34,949 nucleotides of DNA from Candidatus Nitrosopumilus sp. (GCA_014384555.1 JACNFR010000046.1:1-34949); one strand, 5' to 3'; shown: positions 23,760 to 32,123, numbered from the stretch's first letter. Notes: generated by a model not told the origin, from the letters alone. Numbers and translations: made by a program.

Positions 23760-24578
23760 ATGCAAGAAGCAACAGTTGCAGAACAATCAGAGAAAATTTT
23801 TACCGACGTACGTGAAGTTGAAATTACACGTGCAATTGCAAATGAATTTCATGAAGTATTAATTGACAGAGCAGAATCAGATGTCATCATTATTGGTGCA
23901 GGTCCTGCAGGATTAACAGCTAGTAGAGAATTATCAAACATGGGATACAAGGTTTTAGTTATTGAACAAAACAACTACCTAGGTGGCGGTTACTGGTTAG
24001 GAGGATATATGATGAATCCAGTTACAGTTAGAGAGCCAGCACAAAAAATATGGGATGAACTTGGTGTACCATACAAAAAAGTTGCAGAGGGATTATACTT
24101 GACACCAGGACCTCATGCGGTATCAAAATTAATTGCAGCAGCATGTGATGCAGGAGTAAAATTCTTGCAATTAACTAAATTTGATGACTTGGTTTTGAAA
24201 AACGGAAGAGTTGCAGGAATTGTAGTTAATTGGATGCCGGTTTCAGCATTACCACGAAACATCACTTGTGTTGATCCAGTTGCATTTGAAGCAAAAATAA
24301 TCATCGATGCTTCAGGTCACGATTCAGTTGCAGTAAAAAGATTAGTAGATAGAGGTTTAGCTAAATGGAAAGGAATGGAACCAATGCATGTCAACGATGG
24401 TGAAGAACATGTTGTTCACAAGACAGGAGAAGTTTATCCAGGATTAATAGCAGCAGGAATGTCAGTAACTGAAACTCATGGATTGGCAAGAATGGGACCA
24501 ACATTTGGTTCCATGTTATACTCTGGAAAGAAAGCAGCAGAAATCACAGCACAGAAAATCAAAGAGTTAGAAAGATAA
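23760..24578 (+). CDS. thi4: Thiamine thiazole synthase Thi4 (Cys-type)
   Basis: Thi4 makes the thiazole precursor of thiamine from NAD and glycine with sulfur. The 272-aa protein has the dinucleotide-binding IIGAGPAGL, the GGGYWLGGYM loop, a central IVVNWMPV, the sulfur-site TCVDP, and the C-terminal RMGPTFGSMLYSG characteristic of the family. In TCVDP a Cys (Cys170 in this numbering) aligns with yeast Thi4 Cys205, which donates its sulfur and makes that enzyme single-turnover. Methanogen Thi4s instead have His there and use free sulfide; Haloferax has Cys. The ATG at 23760 fits a leaderless promoter; an in-frame TTG at 23736 is possible but unlikely. Confidence 0.93.
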   Translation: MQEATVAEQSEKIFTDVREVEITRAIANEFHEVLIDRAESDVIIIGAGPAGLTASRELSNMGYKVLVIEQNNYLGGGYWLGGYMMNPVTVREPAQKIWDELGVPYKKVAEGLYLTPGPHAVSKLIAAACDAGVKFLQLTKFDDLVLKNGRVAGIVVNWMPVSALPRNITCVDPVAFEAKIIIDASGHDSVAVKRLVDRGLAKWKGMEPMHVNDGEEHVVHKTGEVYPGLIAAGMSVTETHGLARMGPTFGSMLYSGKKAAEITAQKIKELER

Positions 24579-24729
24579 TAAAACAAATCACCTAGCACTC
24601 AGATGAATAATTTTTGAAATTATCAAGAATTGTGCCAAATCGACAACCATCTTCAGAGAATCAAGGGTGAAAATCAAGTAATCATGATTTATTTTGTTTT
24701 CAGATACTATTTTGATGAGTTCATATTAA

Positions 24730-25437
24730 ATGACAAACGAAAAAATGTTAATTGTTGCATTCCCTAGTGCAGGATTAGTAGGTGCTTTTGCAGTATCTTA
24801 TCTTACCTCACAATTAGGAATGAAGGATATTGGAGATCTAGAATTTACAAAAATATCTCCAACATATGCGATTAAAGATGGGGAAATTTACGGGCCAGTT
24901 CGCATATATAATAAAGAAAATCTATATGCTATTTTATCCAGCATACCATTGAATCCAACTCACACATATGATCTAATAACAAAATCAATAGAATTTGCAA
25001 AAAATAACAATATCAAAAAAATAATCATCCCACGAGGATTAGAGGCATATGAAAATAAGAAAAATGATCCTATTTCATACGGAGTGGCAGTTAACAAAAA
25101 TTCTAAGTCGCTTTTAGAGGAATATAATTTACCAAGCATAAAAGGTGCAATGATCTTAGGTGTAGATGCAAGTGTTATTTCTGCACTAAAAAATTCAGAA
25201 ATACCATGTATTGTTTTATACACAACTTGTAGAATGATGTTCCCTGATGATGACGCAATCATAAAATCCATTAGAACACTTGCAGACATAATCAGAGTTA
25301 AAGTCGAAACTGAAAAATTCGAAGAACAGTTAGAGAAAATAAGCAAAGAAAATGAAAAATTAATTGCAGAAACTAAAAATTATTTTGAGAACACATCTGG
25401 AAAATCAGCATCCATTCTACCTCCAGGAATAGGCTAA
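24730..25437 (+). CDS. PAC2-family protein (proteasome assembly chaperone-like)
   Basis: The 235-aa protein begins with the PAC2-family pattern VAFPSAGLVGAFAVSYL and has the alpha/beta fold through GVDASVISALKNSEIPCIVLY, then a C-terminal coiled coil (about 190-222) and the ending SILPPGIG. PAC2 proteins include archaeal PbaA/PbaB homologues, which interact with the proteasome, and others of unknown role. The C-terminus here lacks a clear HbYX motif, so docking to a proteasome cannot be claimed. ATG at 24730. A proteasome beta subunit with the Thr1 change is encoded 19 kb away in this same window, but no direct link is visible. Confidence 0.78.
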   Translation: MTNEKMLIVAFPSAGLVGAFAVSYLTSQLGMKDIGDLEFTKISPTYAIKDGEIYGPVRIYNKENLYAILSSIPLNPTHTYDLITKSIEFAKNNNIKKIIIPRGLEAYENKKNDPISYGVAVNKNSKSLLEEYNLPSIKGAMILGVDASVISALKNSEIPCIVLYTTCRMMFPDDDAIIKSIRTLADIIRVKVETEKFEEQLEKISKENEKLIAETKNYFENTSGKSASILPPGIG

Positions 25438-25525
25438 TTTTTACCAGATTCAATGCCTAAAACCAGATAAGCCTTTAAAAAAAATAGGCGTTAGAAAGAT
25501 AAGCAATTAAGATAAGCTTTCTGTA

Positions 25526-26299
25526 GTGAAGATTTCTAAAATTATTCTATACAATGAACCTACAGTTCCTGAGATTCAAATAGATAAAATAAAACAATTC
25601 ATCATAGATACATTCCAAATCAAAGTTGAGATAAAAGATAACTTTTTTGAAAGTTTAGAAGATGAAATATTTGAAAAAATAGCATCGACCAGAATTTTTG
25701 ATTTAAAAAAACAATTCAAAAAACATGCTCCAACACAAGAAGAAATTCAGATTGAGAAAGAAAATCAAGATGTATCTGGGCAAGATATCATGACTTTGTA
25801 TGACGGATTTGAATTACAAAACATCATTGCAGAAAACATTCCAAATACAGATAGCACATTACACATAATTTTCACAAACAAGATTACTGCAACATTTGAT
25901 AATGATGATTTCAGATATCATGCTAGAGCGCTAATCAGTTCCAACCCTACAATAATTTCAACAACTGGAACCATAGAGGCCCCTGCAAAACCTAAACAAT
26001 ACTATTTGGATTTAATGACAAATTTTTCAGAAGAAAAGATAGAAGAAATTGGAAAAAAATACAAAGGAGAATTTTTAGAATATCACGATTTAAGATTAAA
26101 TGAAATTATAGAAGGGTATGTGTTACAAGCCATCATGTATTATGCCACAGGAGATGCATTTTGTGAAAACAAAGAATGCAGGTTATTCAATGCACATTGG
26201 CAAAAAGATTTGTTTTACTCACAAATTGAAAACAAGAAACTCTGTGATAAACATCAAGGGAATCTCAATGAGCTAAGAAATCAAGTAGGAATGGATTGA
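25526..26299 (+). CDS. Archaeal DUF6775-like putative metalloprotein
   Basis: The 257-aa protein looks like an archaeal group (DUF6775) distantly related to archaemetzincins. The C-terminal part contains GDAFCENKECRLFNAHWQKD, with a cluster of Cys and His (C-x4-C-x5-AHW), then LCDKHQGNLNEL with another Cys and His, enough ligands for a zinc site. The N-terminal half (about 1-90) is alpha/beta, with no motif I recognise. The start is GTG at 25526. Its 3' end overlaps the end of the dehydrogenase gene by 19 bp tail to tail. Metal binding is likely, catalytic function is unproven. Confidence 0.68.
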   Translation: MKISKIILYNEPTVPEIQIDKIKQFIIDTFQIKVEIKDNFFESLEDEIFEKIASTRIFDLKKQFKKHAPTQEEIQIEKENQDVSGQDIMTLYDGFELQNIIAENIPNTDSTLHIIFTNKITATFDNDDFRYHARALISSNPTIISTTGTIEAPAKPKQYYLDLMTNFSEEKIEEIGKKYKGEFLEYHDLRLNEIIEGYVLQAIMYYATGDAFCENKECRLFNAHWQKDLFYSQIENKKLCDKHQGNLNELRNQVGMD

Positions 26300-27180
26300 A
26301 TATGATTACGAATCTTTTCAGATGATTTTTTCAGAGAAGACGATTCAGTATCATCTAGTCTCACTTTTTGTATCTCAGATATACCATTTTGATCAATTTT
26401 TACAAGTACACCCATAGCAACATCATTTTCCCCATATTCACCCTCAAGAACAACAGATGCAGGAATGATAATTTCTTTTTTATGTAAAATAGAATCAATT
26501 ACATCAAAGGTATTTTTTGCAATGCCGAATTGAGATCTACTCTTAAAATTTCTCAATTTTTTCCAATAATTTCTAACACCATCAGTAATAGAATCTCTAC
26601 TATCAATCATAGAAAAAAGAGGATTGCCGCCAACTGTAACACCAGAGAAAACAGGCACCATTGAATCACCATGTTCTCCTAAAACAAGAGCGTTAGAAAT
26701 GGAAGATTGTGGAACAGACAGTGTTTCAGATATAAGATAACGAAATCTACTCGTATCAAGACTAGATGCAATACCAATTACTTTGAATCTAGGAATAGCG
26801 CTTTCTTTTTGGAAAAAATAAGTTAGAACATCAAGAGGATTAGACACTATCAAAACAATTGCAGATGGACAATACTGTTTAATTTTTTGTGCAATTTCTT
26901 TTATCATCTTTACCTGCAGTACAATATTCTCAGTTCTATCTTTCATGTAAACGCCTACACTTGCAGTAATTACAACAATATCAGAACCAGATATTTGAGA
27001 ATAGTCATCAGTTCCACGAACAGTAAATTTAGAGTTTGCAGGTATTGCACTTGCAACATCTAATGCTTCTCCAATTGCCTTTTTCTTATCACGATTTACA
27101 AGTAAAACATCATCTAAGCCATTTGCCACACAAAGGAATCCTATAGATGTGCCAACACGACCGCTACCAATAATTGAAAT
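26281..27180 (-). CDS. Malate/lactate dehydrogenase family protein, non-canonical start
   Basis: The frame encodes an LDH/MDH-type NAD-dependent 2-hydroxyacid dehydrogenase: ISIIGSGRVGTS Rossmann loop, LDVASA, VITASVGVY, SNPLDVLTYF, LDTSRFRYLIS, and LGEHGDSMVPV with the catalytic His. No ATG, GTG or TTG occurs before the Rossmann glycines: a TAA stop (27184-27186) is followed by TTA ATT TCA. The first conventional start, GTG at 27129, would remove the nucleotide-binding loop. I therefore extend to ATT 27180, next to TTA 27183. A Shine-Dalgarno-like GGAGTGTGATC lies just upstream (about 27188-27198) after the Usp stop, so a real start is near. The substrate loop (GVYMKDRTEN) lacks the usual RKPGM Arg, so malate is uncertain. 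Confidence 0.8.
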   Translation of the reverse strand: MSIIGSGRVGTSIGFLCVANGLDDVLLVNRDKKKAIGEALDVASAIPANSKFTVRGTDDYSQISGSDIVVITASVGVYMKDRTENIVLQVKMIKEIAQKIKQYCPSAIVLIVSNPLDVLTYFFQKESAIPRFKVIGIASSLDTSRFRYLISETLSVPQSSISNALVLGEHGDSMVPVFSGVTVGGNPLFSMIDSRDSITDGVRNYWKKLRNFKSRSQFGIAKNTFDVIDSILHKKEIIIPASVVLEGEYGENDVAMGVLVKIDQNGISEIQKVRLDDTESSSLKKSSEKIRNHIQSIPT

Positions 27181-27199
27181 TAATTAGATCACACTCCGT

Positions 27200-27637
27200 T
27201 TATTTGACAATTAAAACAGGACATCTAGTTTTTTGAGAAACACCATTTGCAACACTGCCTAAAAGTAACTTATCAAATCCAGTTCGACCATGAGAGCCAA
27301 TTACAATTAGATCATATTTTCTAGATTTTGCATAAGTTACAATATCATTAACAACAGATTTGGAGGTTATAATTTGAGATTTGACTGAGACATTATTTTT
27401 TTCTGCAATAGATTCTAATTTTTCAAGATGTTTTTTTGAAACCTTTTTTTGTTTTTGGATTAATTCAGAATCAGCTCTTGCATCATAGTATTTGTGATGC
27501 CATGCATCACCTTCAAGGCAAGTAAGTAAAGTTACTTTAGAATCACGACATTTAGCAATATCTAATGCTACTTTGAATGCTCTAGTAGACTGGGTTGAAA
27601 GATCAAAAGGAACAAGAATGTTTTTAAACAATCTCAA
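27200..27637 (-). CDS. Universal stress protein (Usp) family
   Basis: The 145-aa protein is a single UspA domain: ILVPFDLSTQSTRAFKVALDIA at the start, and the nucleotide-binding VIGSHGRTGFDKLLLGSVANGVSQKTRCPVLIVK at the end, which matches G-x2-G-x9-G-[ST]. It would bind ATP or another nucleotide. The TTG start overlaps the stop of the preceding gene (TTGA). It is followed 16-20 bp later by the dehydrogenase gene, so these three may be one operon. Role in stress or redox response is inferred from the family. Confidence 0.92.
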   Translation of the reverse strand: MRLFKNILVPFDLSTQSTRAFKVALDIAKCRDSKVTLLTCLEGDAWHHKYYDARADSELIQKQKKVSKKHLEKLESIAEKNNVSVKSQIITSKSVVNDIVTYAKSRKYDLIVIGSHGRTGFDKLLLGSVANGVSQKTRCPVLIVK

Positions 27638-27975
27638 TATTCCTTTTTACGAATACTATCTTTTTGACGATTAGTATCATGTTTAGATAATTCACCTTCT
27701 AATTTTCTTGATAATTCATCAGCAATTTTTAAAATATCCCATCCAGACGCAGTGTAAATGAGTTGATTTTTAGAGGTTTTTACAGTAGCCGTAGCATCAT
27801 AATGAGTTCTAGAACCTTCAGGGTTTTGAGATTCTACTGCAATTTTTGCTTCAATAATATGAGTCAATACTTGTTGAACTTTTTCTAAAGCATCACCAAA
27901 TTTTGATGAAAGTATTTCGTTAGCAGGTTCATCTTTAGGTAAACCAATTACAAATAAAGGAACTTTTTCAGCCAT
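27634..27975 (-). CDS. Hypothetical protein coupled to Usp
   Basis: The 113-aa product (from ATG 27975) is soluble, with an N-terminal VPLFVIGLPKDEPANEILSSKF strand-helix unit, a beta-rich centre (THYDATATVKTSKNQLIYTASG) and a helix-plus-basic tail (DILKIADELSRKLEGELSKHD). I recognise no family. A longer TTG-started form beginning at 28023 is possible, but the CTATTTAG box centred 26 nt before ATG 27975 favours the shorter protein. Its stop overlaps the Usp start by 4 nt, so it is probably a functional partner of that Usp. Confidence 0.7.
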   Translation of the reverse strand: MAEKVPLFVIGLPKDEPANEILSSKFGDALEKVQQVLTHIIEAKIAVESQNPEGSRTHYDATATVKTSKNQLIYTASGWDILKIADELSRKLEGELSKHDTNRQKDSIRKKEY

Positions 27976-28084
27976 ATCTAACCTGAACAAACTAGAACTA
28001 AATAGCTTTCCAATAATTATCAACCATGATTTTCAGTAATGATTTTGCTAAAAGATATTTATCAAATCAGTGGCAACAATATTC

Positions 28085-28939
28085 ATGGATATAAAAAATT
28101 TAAAATTATCAGAATTGATTACAAAACCAATCACAGTTAGTCCCAACACAACACTCATGAAAACTAGAGAATCAATACTAAAACACAAAGTCAAAAGAGT
28201 CATAGTTACAGACAAGAAAAATCCAGTTGGAATCATAACTGAAAAAGACATAGCAAAAAAAATTTACGAATTAGGATCAACCCCCATTAAAGATGTAAAA
28301 GCAAAAGATTTCAAACCAAGAAAATTATTTACACTGACGAGAGAAAATACAGTAAAAGAATGTGCACAAATGATGAAAAAGCACAGAATTAGTGTGGTAA
28401 TTATTTTAAATAAAGACAAAACGCTTGAAGGAATAGTAACTGAAACAGATCTTGTAAAAGCATTTCTCACAAAAGGTTCAGACTCTATCAAAGTTTCAAA
28501 AATAATGCAGTCAAATGTAATTACTGCAGCTCCAAGTGATCCAATATTACATGTGGAAAGTTTATTGTTAAAATATAAAATTTCCAGAATCATCATCAAA
28601 AGAAATCAAAAACCGGTAGGTGTAATCACGTTCAGGGATTTTGTACCTGCAAAAATCCCACAATGGATTGCAGAATCAGCAGATCCTAAAGAAGTTCAAG
28701 AATATAAATTCAAAAAAGGATTGGAAGAAATACACTCAAATCAGATGAGTTATCTTTTTCCATTTCATGCAACAGATATCATGGCAACAAATCCAATTAC
28801 AGTAGAGTCAGATAATGATGTCAAACTTGCAGTTACTAAAATGATCAAATACAACATCAGCGGTCTTCCAGTCGTAAAAAATGAAAGATTGGTAGGAATA
28901 ATTACAAAATCAGATATAGTAAGTACATTAGTAAATTAA
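28085..28939 (+). CDS. Four-CBS-domain protein
   Basis: The 284-aa product holds four CBS motifs with no other domain: about residues 5-60 (MKTRESILKHKVKRVIVTD, PVGIITEKDIA), 75-130 (CAQMMKKHRISVVIIL, GIVTETDLV), 140-195 (SKIMQSNVITAAPSD) and 230-284 (DIMATNPITVES, SGLPVVKNERLVGIITKSDI). Pairs of CBS motifs form Bateman modules that bind adenosyl ligands such as AMP or ATP. The ATG at 28085 has a GATATTTAT box about 28 nt upstream; a GTG at 28070 is the alternative start. It converges with the Usp at 28942 (2-bp gap). The nucleotide-sensing role is inferred. Confidence 0.92.
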   Translation: MDIKNLKLSELITKPITVSPNTTLMKTRESILKHKVKRVIVTDKKNPVGIITEKDIAKKIYELGSTPIKDVKAKDFKPRKLFTLTRENTVKECAQMMKKHRISVVIILNKDKTLEGIVTETDLVKAFLTKGSDSIKVSKIMQSNVITAAPSDPILHVESLLLKYKISRIIIKRNQKPVGVITFRDFVPAKIPQWIAESADPKEVQEYKFKKGLEEIHSNQMSYLFPFHATDIMATNPITVESDNDVKLAVTKMIKYNISGLPVVKNERLVGIITKSDIVSTLVN

Positions 28940-28941
28940 GT

Positions 28942-29370
28942 TCATTTCACAATCAAGACAGAGCACGATGAAGACTGAGAAATTTTATTTGAAACACTTC
29001 CAAGCAAAAATCTAGCTACAGAGCCAAGGCCTTTATTTCCAACAACAACAAGATCACATTTTTCTTTTTTTGCAAGTTTTTCAATTTCATTTACAATATT
29101 TCCTTCTTTCAAGAAAATTTTTGCAGATATTCCTTTTTTTGATAATGTAAGTTTAGATTTATCCAATATTTTAGTTCCAAATTTTCGAAGTATTCCCAAG
29201 TATTCTTTACGATCCAGTAAATTGATGGGAATAGATTTTTCGATAACGTATATCAAAATGATTTCAGAATTGAATGCATCAACAAATTCACATGCACGTT
29301 TTAATGCTTTTTCAGAATATGTCGAACCATCTAGAGGAACTAGGATTTTCTTGAAACTATTTACAGTCAT
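28942..29370 (-). CDS. Universal stress protein, second of tandem pair
   Basis: This 142-aa UspA domain begins ILVPLDGSTYSEKALKRACEF and ends VVGNKGLGSVARFLLGSVSNKISQSSSCSVLIVK, containing the nucleotide loop. It forms an ATGA overlap with the stop of the Usp gene at 29367, so the two are translated together. The two paralogues differ considerably, so they may form heterodimers. Located between two CBS-domain genes. Confidence 0.92.
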   Translation of the reverse strand: MTVNSFKKILVPLDGSTYSEKALKRACEFVDAFNSEIILIYVIEKSIPINLLDRKEYLGILRKFGTKILDKSKLTLSKKGISAKIFLKEGNIVNEIEKLAKKEKCDLVVVGNKGLGSVARFLLGSVSNKISQSSSCSVLIVK

Positions 29371-29798
29371 TTTACAACTAGTACTGGTTTTTTAGATTTG
29401 TGCAAAACATAGTTAGAAACACTACCTAAGAAAATTTCTTTTGCAGAGCCCATTCCACGAGCGCCAATAACAACCAAGTCAATTTCATTTTTTGAATTGT
29501 TTGCAAATCGGGCAATATCATATCCAGGATCACCTGCAATTGCTTTTCCAATCAACTGAATGCCTTTTTTTGCTGCTCGTAATTTTGCATCAGCAAGTAA
29601 TTTTTTCACTTCAGTCATGGAATTAAAATCCAAGAACCCTAGAGGATGAATTGCATATATTCCAGGAACTGTTTTTACAGACAAAGCAGTTACTATTCCT
29701 TGAGATTGTCTTGCAAGATGGATGGCCATATCTAATCCACGGAGGGAATTTTTGGAGCCATCAAGGGGAACAAGTATTTTCTTTGTTTTAATTGCCAC
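29367..29798 (-). CDS. Universal stress protein, first of tandem pair
   Basis: This 143-aa UspA domain starts ILVPLDGSKNSLRGLDMAIHLA and has VIGARGMGSAKEIFLGSVSNYVLHKSKKPVLVVK at the end. The GTG at 29798 is the start. Its stop shares 4 nt with the next Usp (ATGA), giving a coupled pair. It is divergent from the CBS-pair gene at 29911 across a 112-bp gap, so they may share a control region. Confidence 0.92.
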   Translation of the reverse strand: MAIKTKKILVPLDGSKNSLRGLDMAIHLARQSQGIVTALSVKTVPGIYAIHPLGFLDFNSMTEVKKLLADAKLRAAKKGIQLIGKAIAGDPGYDIARFANNSKNEIDLVVIGARGMGSAKEIFLGSVSNYVLHKSKKPVLVVK

Positions 29799-29910
29799 TA
29801 TACTAACAAAATATCAAAGCTAGTTTAAAGACTTATGTGATTATCTTTATTGATTTTCAATCTTGGTAATTTAGAATTTACATCTTATAATTGAAAAGAG
29901 GAATAATATC

Positions 29911-30348
29911 ATGAATAGTACATTTGTAAACGAAGTAATGAACAAGGATGTACTAACTCTAGACAAATCAGTATCACTACAAGAAACAGCAGAACATATG
30001 AAAAAATTAAGCATAGGGTGTGTAATTGTTACAGAGAATGACAATCCAGTTGGAATTATTACCGAAAGAGATTTTGTGACAAAAATTGCTGCAGAAGGAA
30101 GGCCGCTATTTACAGAAATCAAAGAAGTAATGTCATCACCAGTAATTACAATTGATTCAGAAGAAACGATCTGGGAAGCATCGGAATTAATGAAAGAAAA
30201 ATTAATTCATAAACTTCCAGTTACAGATAATGGGAATATTGTTGGAATTATTACAACTTCAGATATTGTAAGAATATCCAGTGTAGGATCAGATTCAGAA
30301 ATGCGAAGAATTTGTGATCAAATTCTTTTGAGAATGAAAGACAAGTGA
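29911..30348 (+). CDS. CBS-domain pair protein
   Basis: The 145-aa protein is one Bateman module of two CBS motifs: NKDVLTLDKSVSLQETAEHM with PVGIITERDFV, and SSPVITIDSEETIWEASELM with IVGIITTSDIV. It probably binds an adenine nucleotide. The ATG at 29911 is preceded by a GAGG-type Shine-Dalgarno (about 29897) as well as a CTTATAATT box. Together with three Usp genes and the four-CBS gene it completes a stress/energy-sensing cluster. Confidence 0.93.
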   Translation: MNSTFVNEVMNKDVLTLDKSVSLQETAEHMKKLSIGCVIVTENDNPVGIITERDFVTKIAAEGRPLFTEIKEVMSSPVITIDSEETIWEASELMKEKLIHKLPVTDNGNIVGIITTSDIVRISSVGSDSEMRRICDQILLRMKDK

Positions 30349-30396
30349 CCAAAAGAGATATTCACTTAAATTATTGAAATTAAGACCATTAACATT

Positions 30397-31401
30397 ATGA
30401 TGTCAGGAGGAGATGCAGGTTCAGCAGTTCTCGAAACAAGAGACGATGAAATTAAAATATCAGATAAAACTAAAACAAAATATGATGTAATCATTATCGG
30501 GGCAGGACCATCAGGGTATACTGCAGGGATTTATTGTTCCAGAGCAGGTTATGACACTTTGATTTTATCTGGATTACTTCCAGGAGGACAACTAGTCAAT
30601 ACAACAGAAGTTGAAAACTATCCGGGATTTGAAAACGGGATTATGGGCCCAGATTTGATGATTGATATGAGAAAACAATCACAGAGAATGGGAACTACCA
30701 TTATTGATGACGTAGTAGTGGATGTTGATTTTAGACGTAAACCATTCAAAGTTTTAACAGCATCAGAAGAATTTGAAGGTCGTGCAGTAATTATTGCAAC
30801 TGGGGCCAATCCAAGAAAATTAGGTGTTGAAGGCGAAGAAACTTTCAGTGGAAAAGGTGTATCGTATTGTGCAACATGTGATGGTCCTTTTTTTAGAAAT
30901 CAAGAAATTCTTGTTGTAGGTGGAGGAGATTCTGCAATTGAAGAAGCAACATTTCTTACAAAATTTGCATCAAATGTTCACGTAATACATAGACGAGGAG
31001 AGTTGCGTGCAAGTAAAATCATGCAAGAAAGAGCATTTAACAATGAAAAAATAAAATTCCATTTTGATTCTGAAATTACTACAATTAAAGGAGATCAAAA
31101 AATACAGCAAGCAGTTCTAAAAAATCTAAAAACAAATGAAGAAACAACATTAGAAGCAGGAGGTTTGTTTGTGGCAATCGGCCATGTGCCAAACACACAA
31201 CTATTCAAAGGTCAAATCGATTTGGATGATGAAGGGTATATTGTATTAAAAAATAAAACATATACCAACATAGAAGGGGTTTTTGCAGCAGGAGATGTAC
31301 ATGATAGAAGTTACAGGCAGGCAATCACAGCAGCAGCATTTGGATGTATGGCAGCAATTGATGTTGACAAATATCTTACAGAAAGTGCAGATAAACAATA
31401 A
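30397..31401 (+). CDS. trxB: Thioredoxin reductase
   Basis: The 334-aa flavoprotein transfers electrons from NAD(P)H to thioredoxin. It has the FAD-binding VIIIGAGPSGYTAGIY (about 31-46), the redox pair C158-A-T-C161 (CATCDG), the NAD(P)-binding VVGGGDSAIEEA, and the C-terminal GVFAAGDVHDRSYRQAITAAAFG for FAD. There is an N-terminal extension of about 28 residues compared with bacterial TrxB, ending just before the first beta strand. A CTTAAATTA box is centred 28 nt before the ATG. Its stop overlaps the next start by 1 nt (TAATG). Confidence 0.95.
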   Translation: MMSGGDAGSAVLETRDDEIKISDKTKTKYDVIIIGAGPSGYTAGIYCSRAGYDTLILSGLLPGGQLVNTTEVENYPGFENGIMGPDLMIDMRKQSQRMGTTIIDDVVVDVDFRRKPFKVLTASEEFEGRAVIIATGANPRKLGVEGEETFSGKGVSYCATCDGPFFRNQEILVVGGGDSAIEEATFLTKFASNVHVIHRRGELRASKIMQERAFNNEKIKFHFDSEITTIKGDQKIQQAVLKNLKTNEETTLEAGGLFVAIGHVPNTQLFKGQIDLDDEGYIVLKNKTYTNIEGVFAAGDVHDRSYRQAITAAAFGCMAAIDVDKYLTESADKQ

Positions 31402-31616
31402 TGAAAAATGCTCAATGCAAAAAATGTCTGAATAAATTTCATGAGAAAGAGATCTACACAATTCAGCAATTTCAATACAGAAAAGAACCTTCATACAAAT
31501 GGTCAGTGAAATTTTTTGAAGAATTAGGAATCAATGAATGGGATTCGTTCTGTGAAAAGTGTATGATGTTTTATTCAAAGGAATCAGATAAGAAATGGAA
31601 GGAATCAAAAATCTAA
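31401..31616 (+). CDS. Small zinc-ribbon-like protein
   Basis: The 71-aa product carries two CxxC pairs, C6/C9 (CKKC) and CEKC around residues 51-54, separated by an aromatic and basic stretch (YTIQQFQYRKEPSYKWSVKFF). The arrangement is that of a treble-clef or zinc-ribbon unit. The TAATG junction with trxB suggests coupled expression, so a redox-related role is possible, but this is inferred from context only. It is not a recognised family. Confidence 0.75.
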   Translation: MKNAQCKKCLNKFHEKEIYTIQQFQYRKEPSYKWSVKFFEELGINEWDSFCEKCMMFYSKESDKKWKESKI

Positions 31617-31648
31617 ACTCTTTATTGTGAGATAAAAAACTGAAAATA

Positions 31649-32122
31649 ATGAGTCAAGATCCAGAAAAACTGAAAAAATCAGCAAAAGAACATAGCGATA
31701 AACTCGCAAAATTAGGAATGGAATTAGGAGAAATTCAATTCAGTTACAAAATTGAAGAAAAAGTAACTAAAGAATATTGGCAACAAAGAATAGAGGATTT
31801 TAAAAAATATAATGAAAAAGGTTTGGAATATTATAATCAAGTACATGCCATGATGAATTTAGTAAACAAAGAAGAAGCACAAATATTTCTTTTACATGTA
31901 AGTAAATTCAGGCAATTAAGTAAAACACTATTAGAAGCAATGGAGAAGATTAAAGAAAATCCATCAATTATAGACTCTAAAGATAAACAACAGAGCCCAT
32001 GGAGTAAAGAAATTAAAAATCAAATTACAGAACAGAGTAGTAAATGTCTTCGACATGAAATGGATATGAATTCTTCATTCAGAGAATTTTATGACAAACA
32101 TTTGAAGAATATTCTTGAATGA
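31649..32122 (+). CDS. Helical hypothetical protein (157 aa)
   Basis: The product is charged and predicted nearly all alpha helical, with heptad-like runs (KSAKEHSDKLAKLGMELGEI and AQIFLLHVSKFRQLSKTLLEAMEKI). No motif, membrane span or signal peptide is seen. A TCTTTATTG box is centred about 27 nt before the ATG at 31649. Its 3' end is 1 bp from the cysteine synthase end (convergent). Family unknown. Confidence 0.7.
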   Translation: MSQDPEKLKKSAKEHSDKLAKLGMELGEIQFSYKIEEKVTKEYWQQRIEDFKKYNEKGLEYYNQVHAMMNLVNKEEAQIFLLHVSKFRQLSKTLLEAMEKIKENPSIIDSKDKQQSPWSKEIKNQITEQSSKCLRHEMDMNSSFREFYDKHLKNILE

Positions 32123-32123
32123 T

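Noticed and set aside
27127-27129. GTG as the start of the dehydrogenase
   Set aside because: It would remove the in-frame conserved GSGRVG nucleotide loop encoded just upstream.
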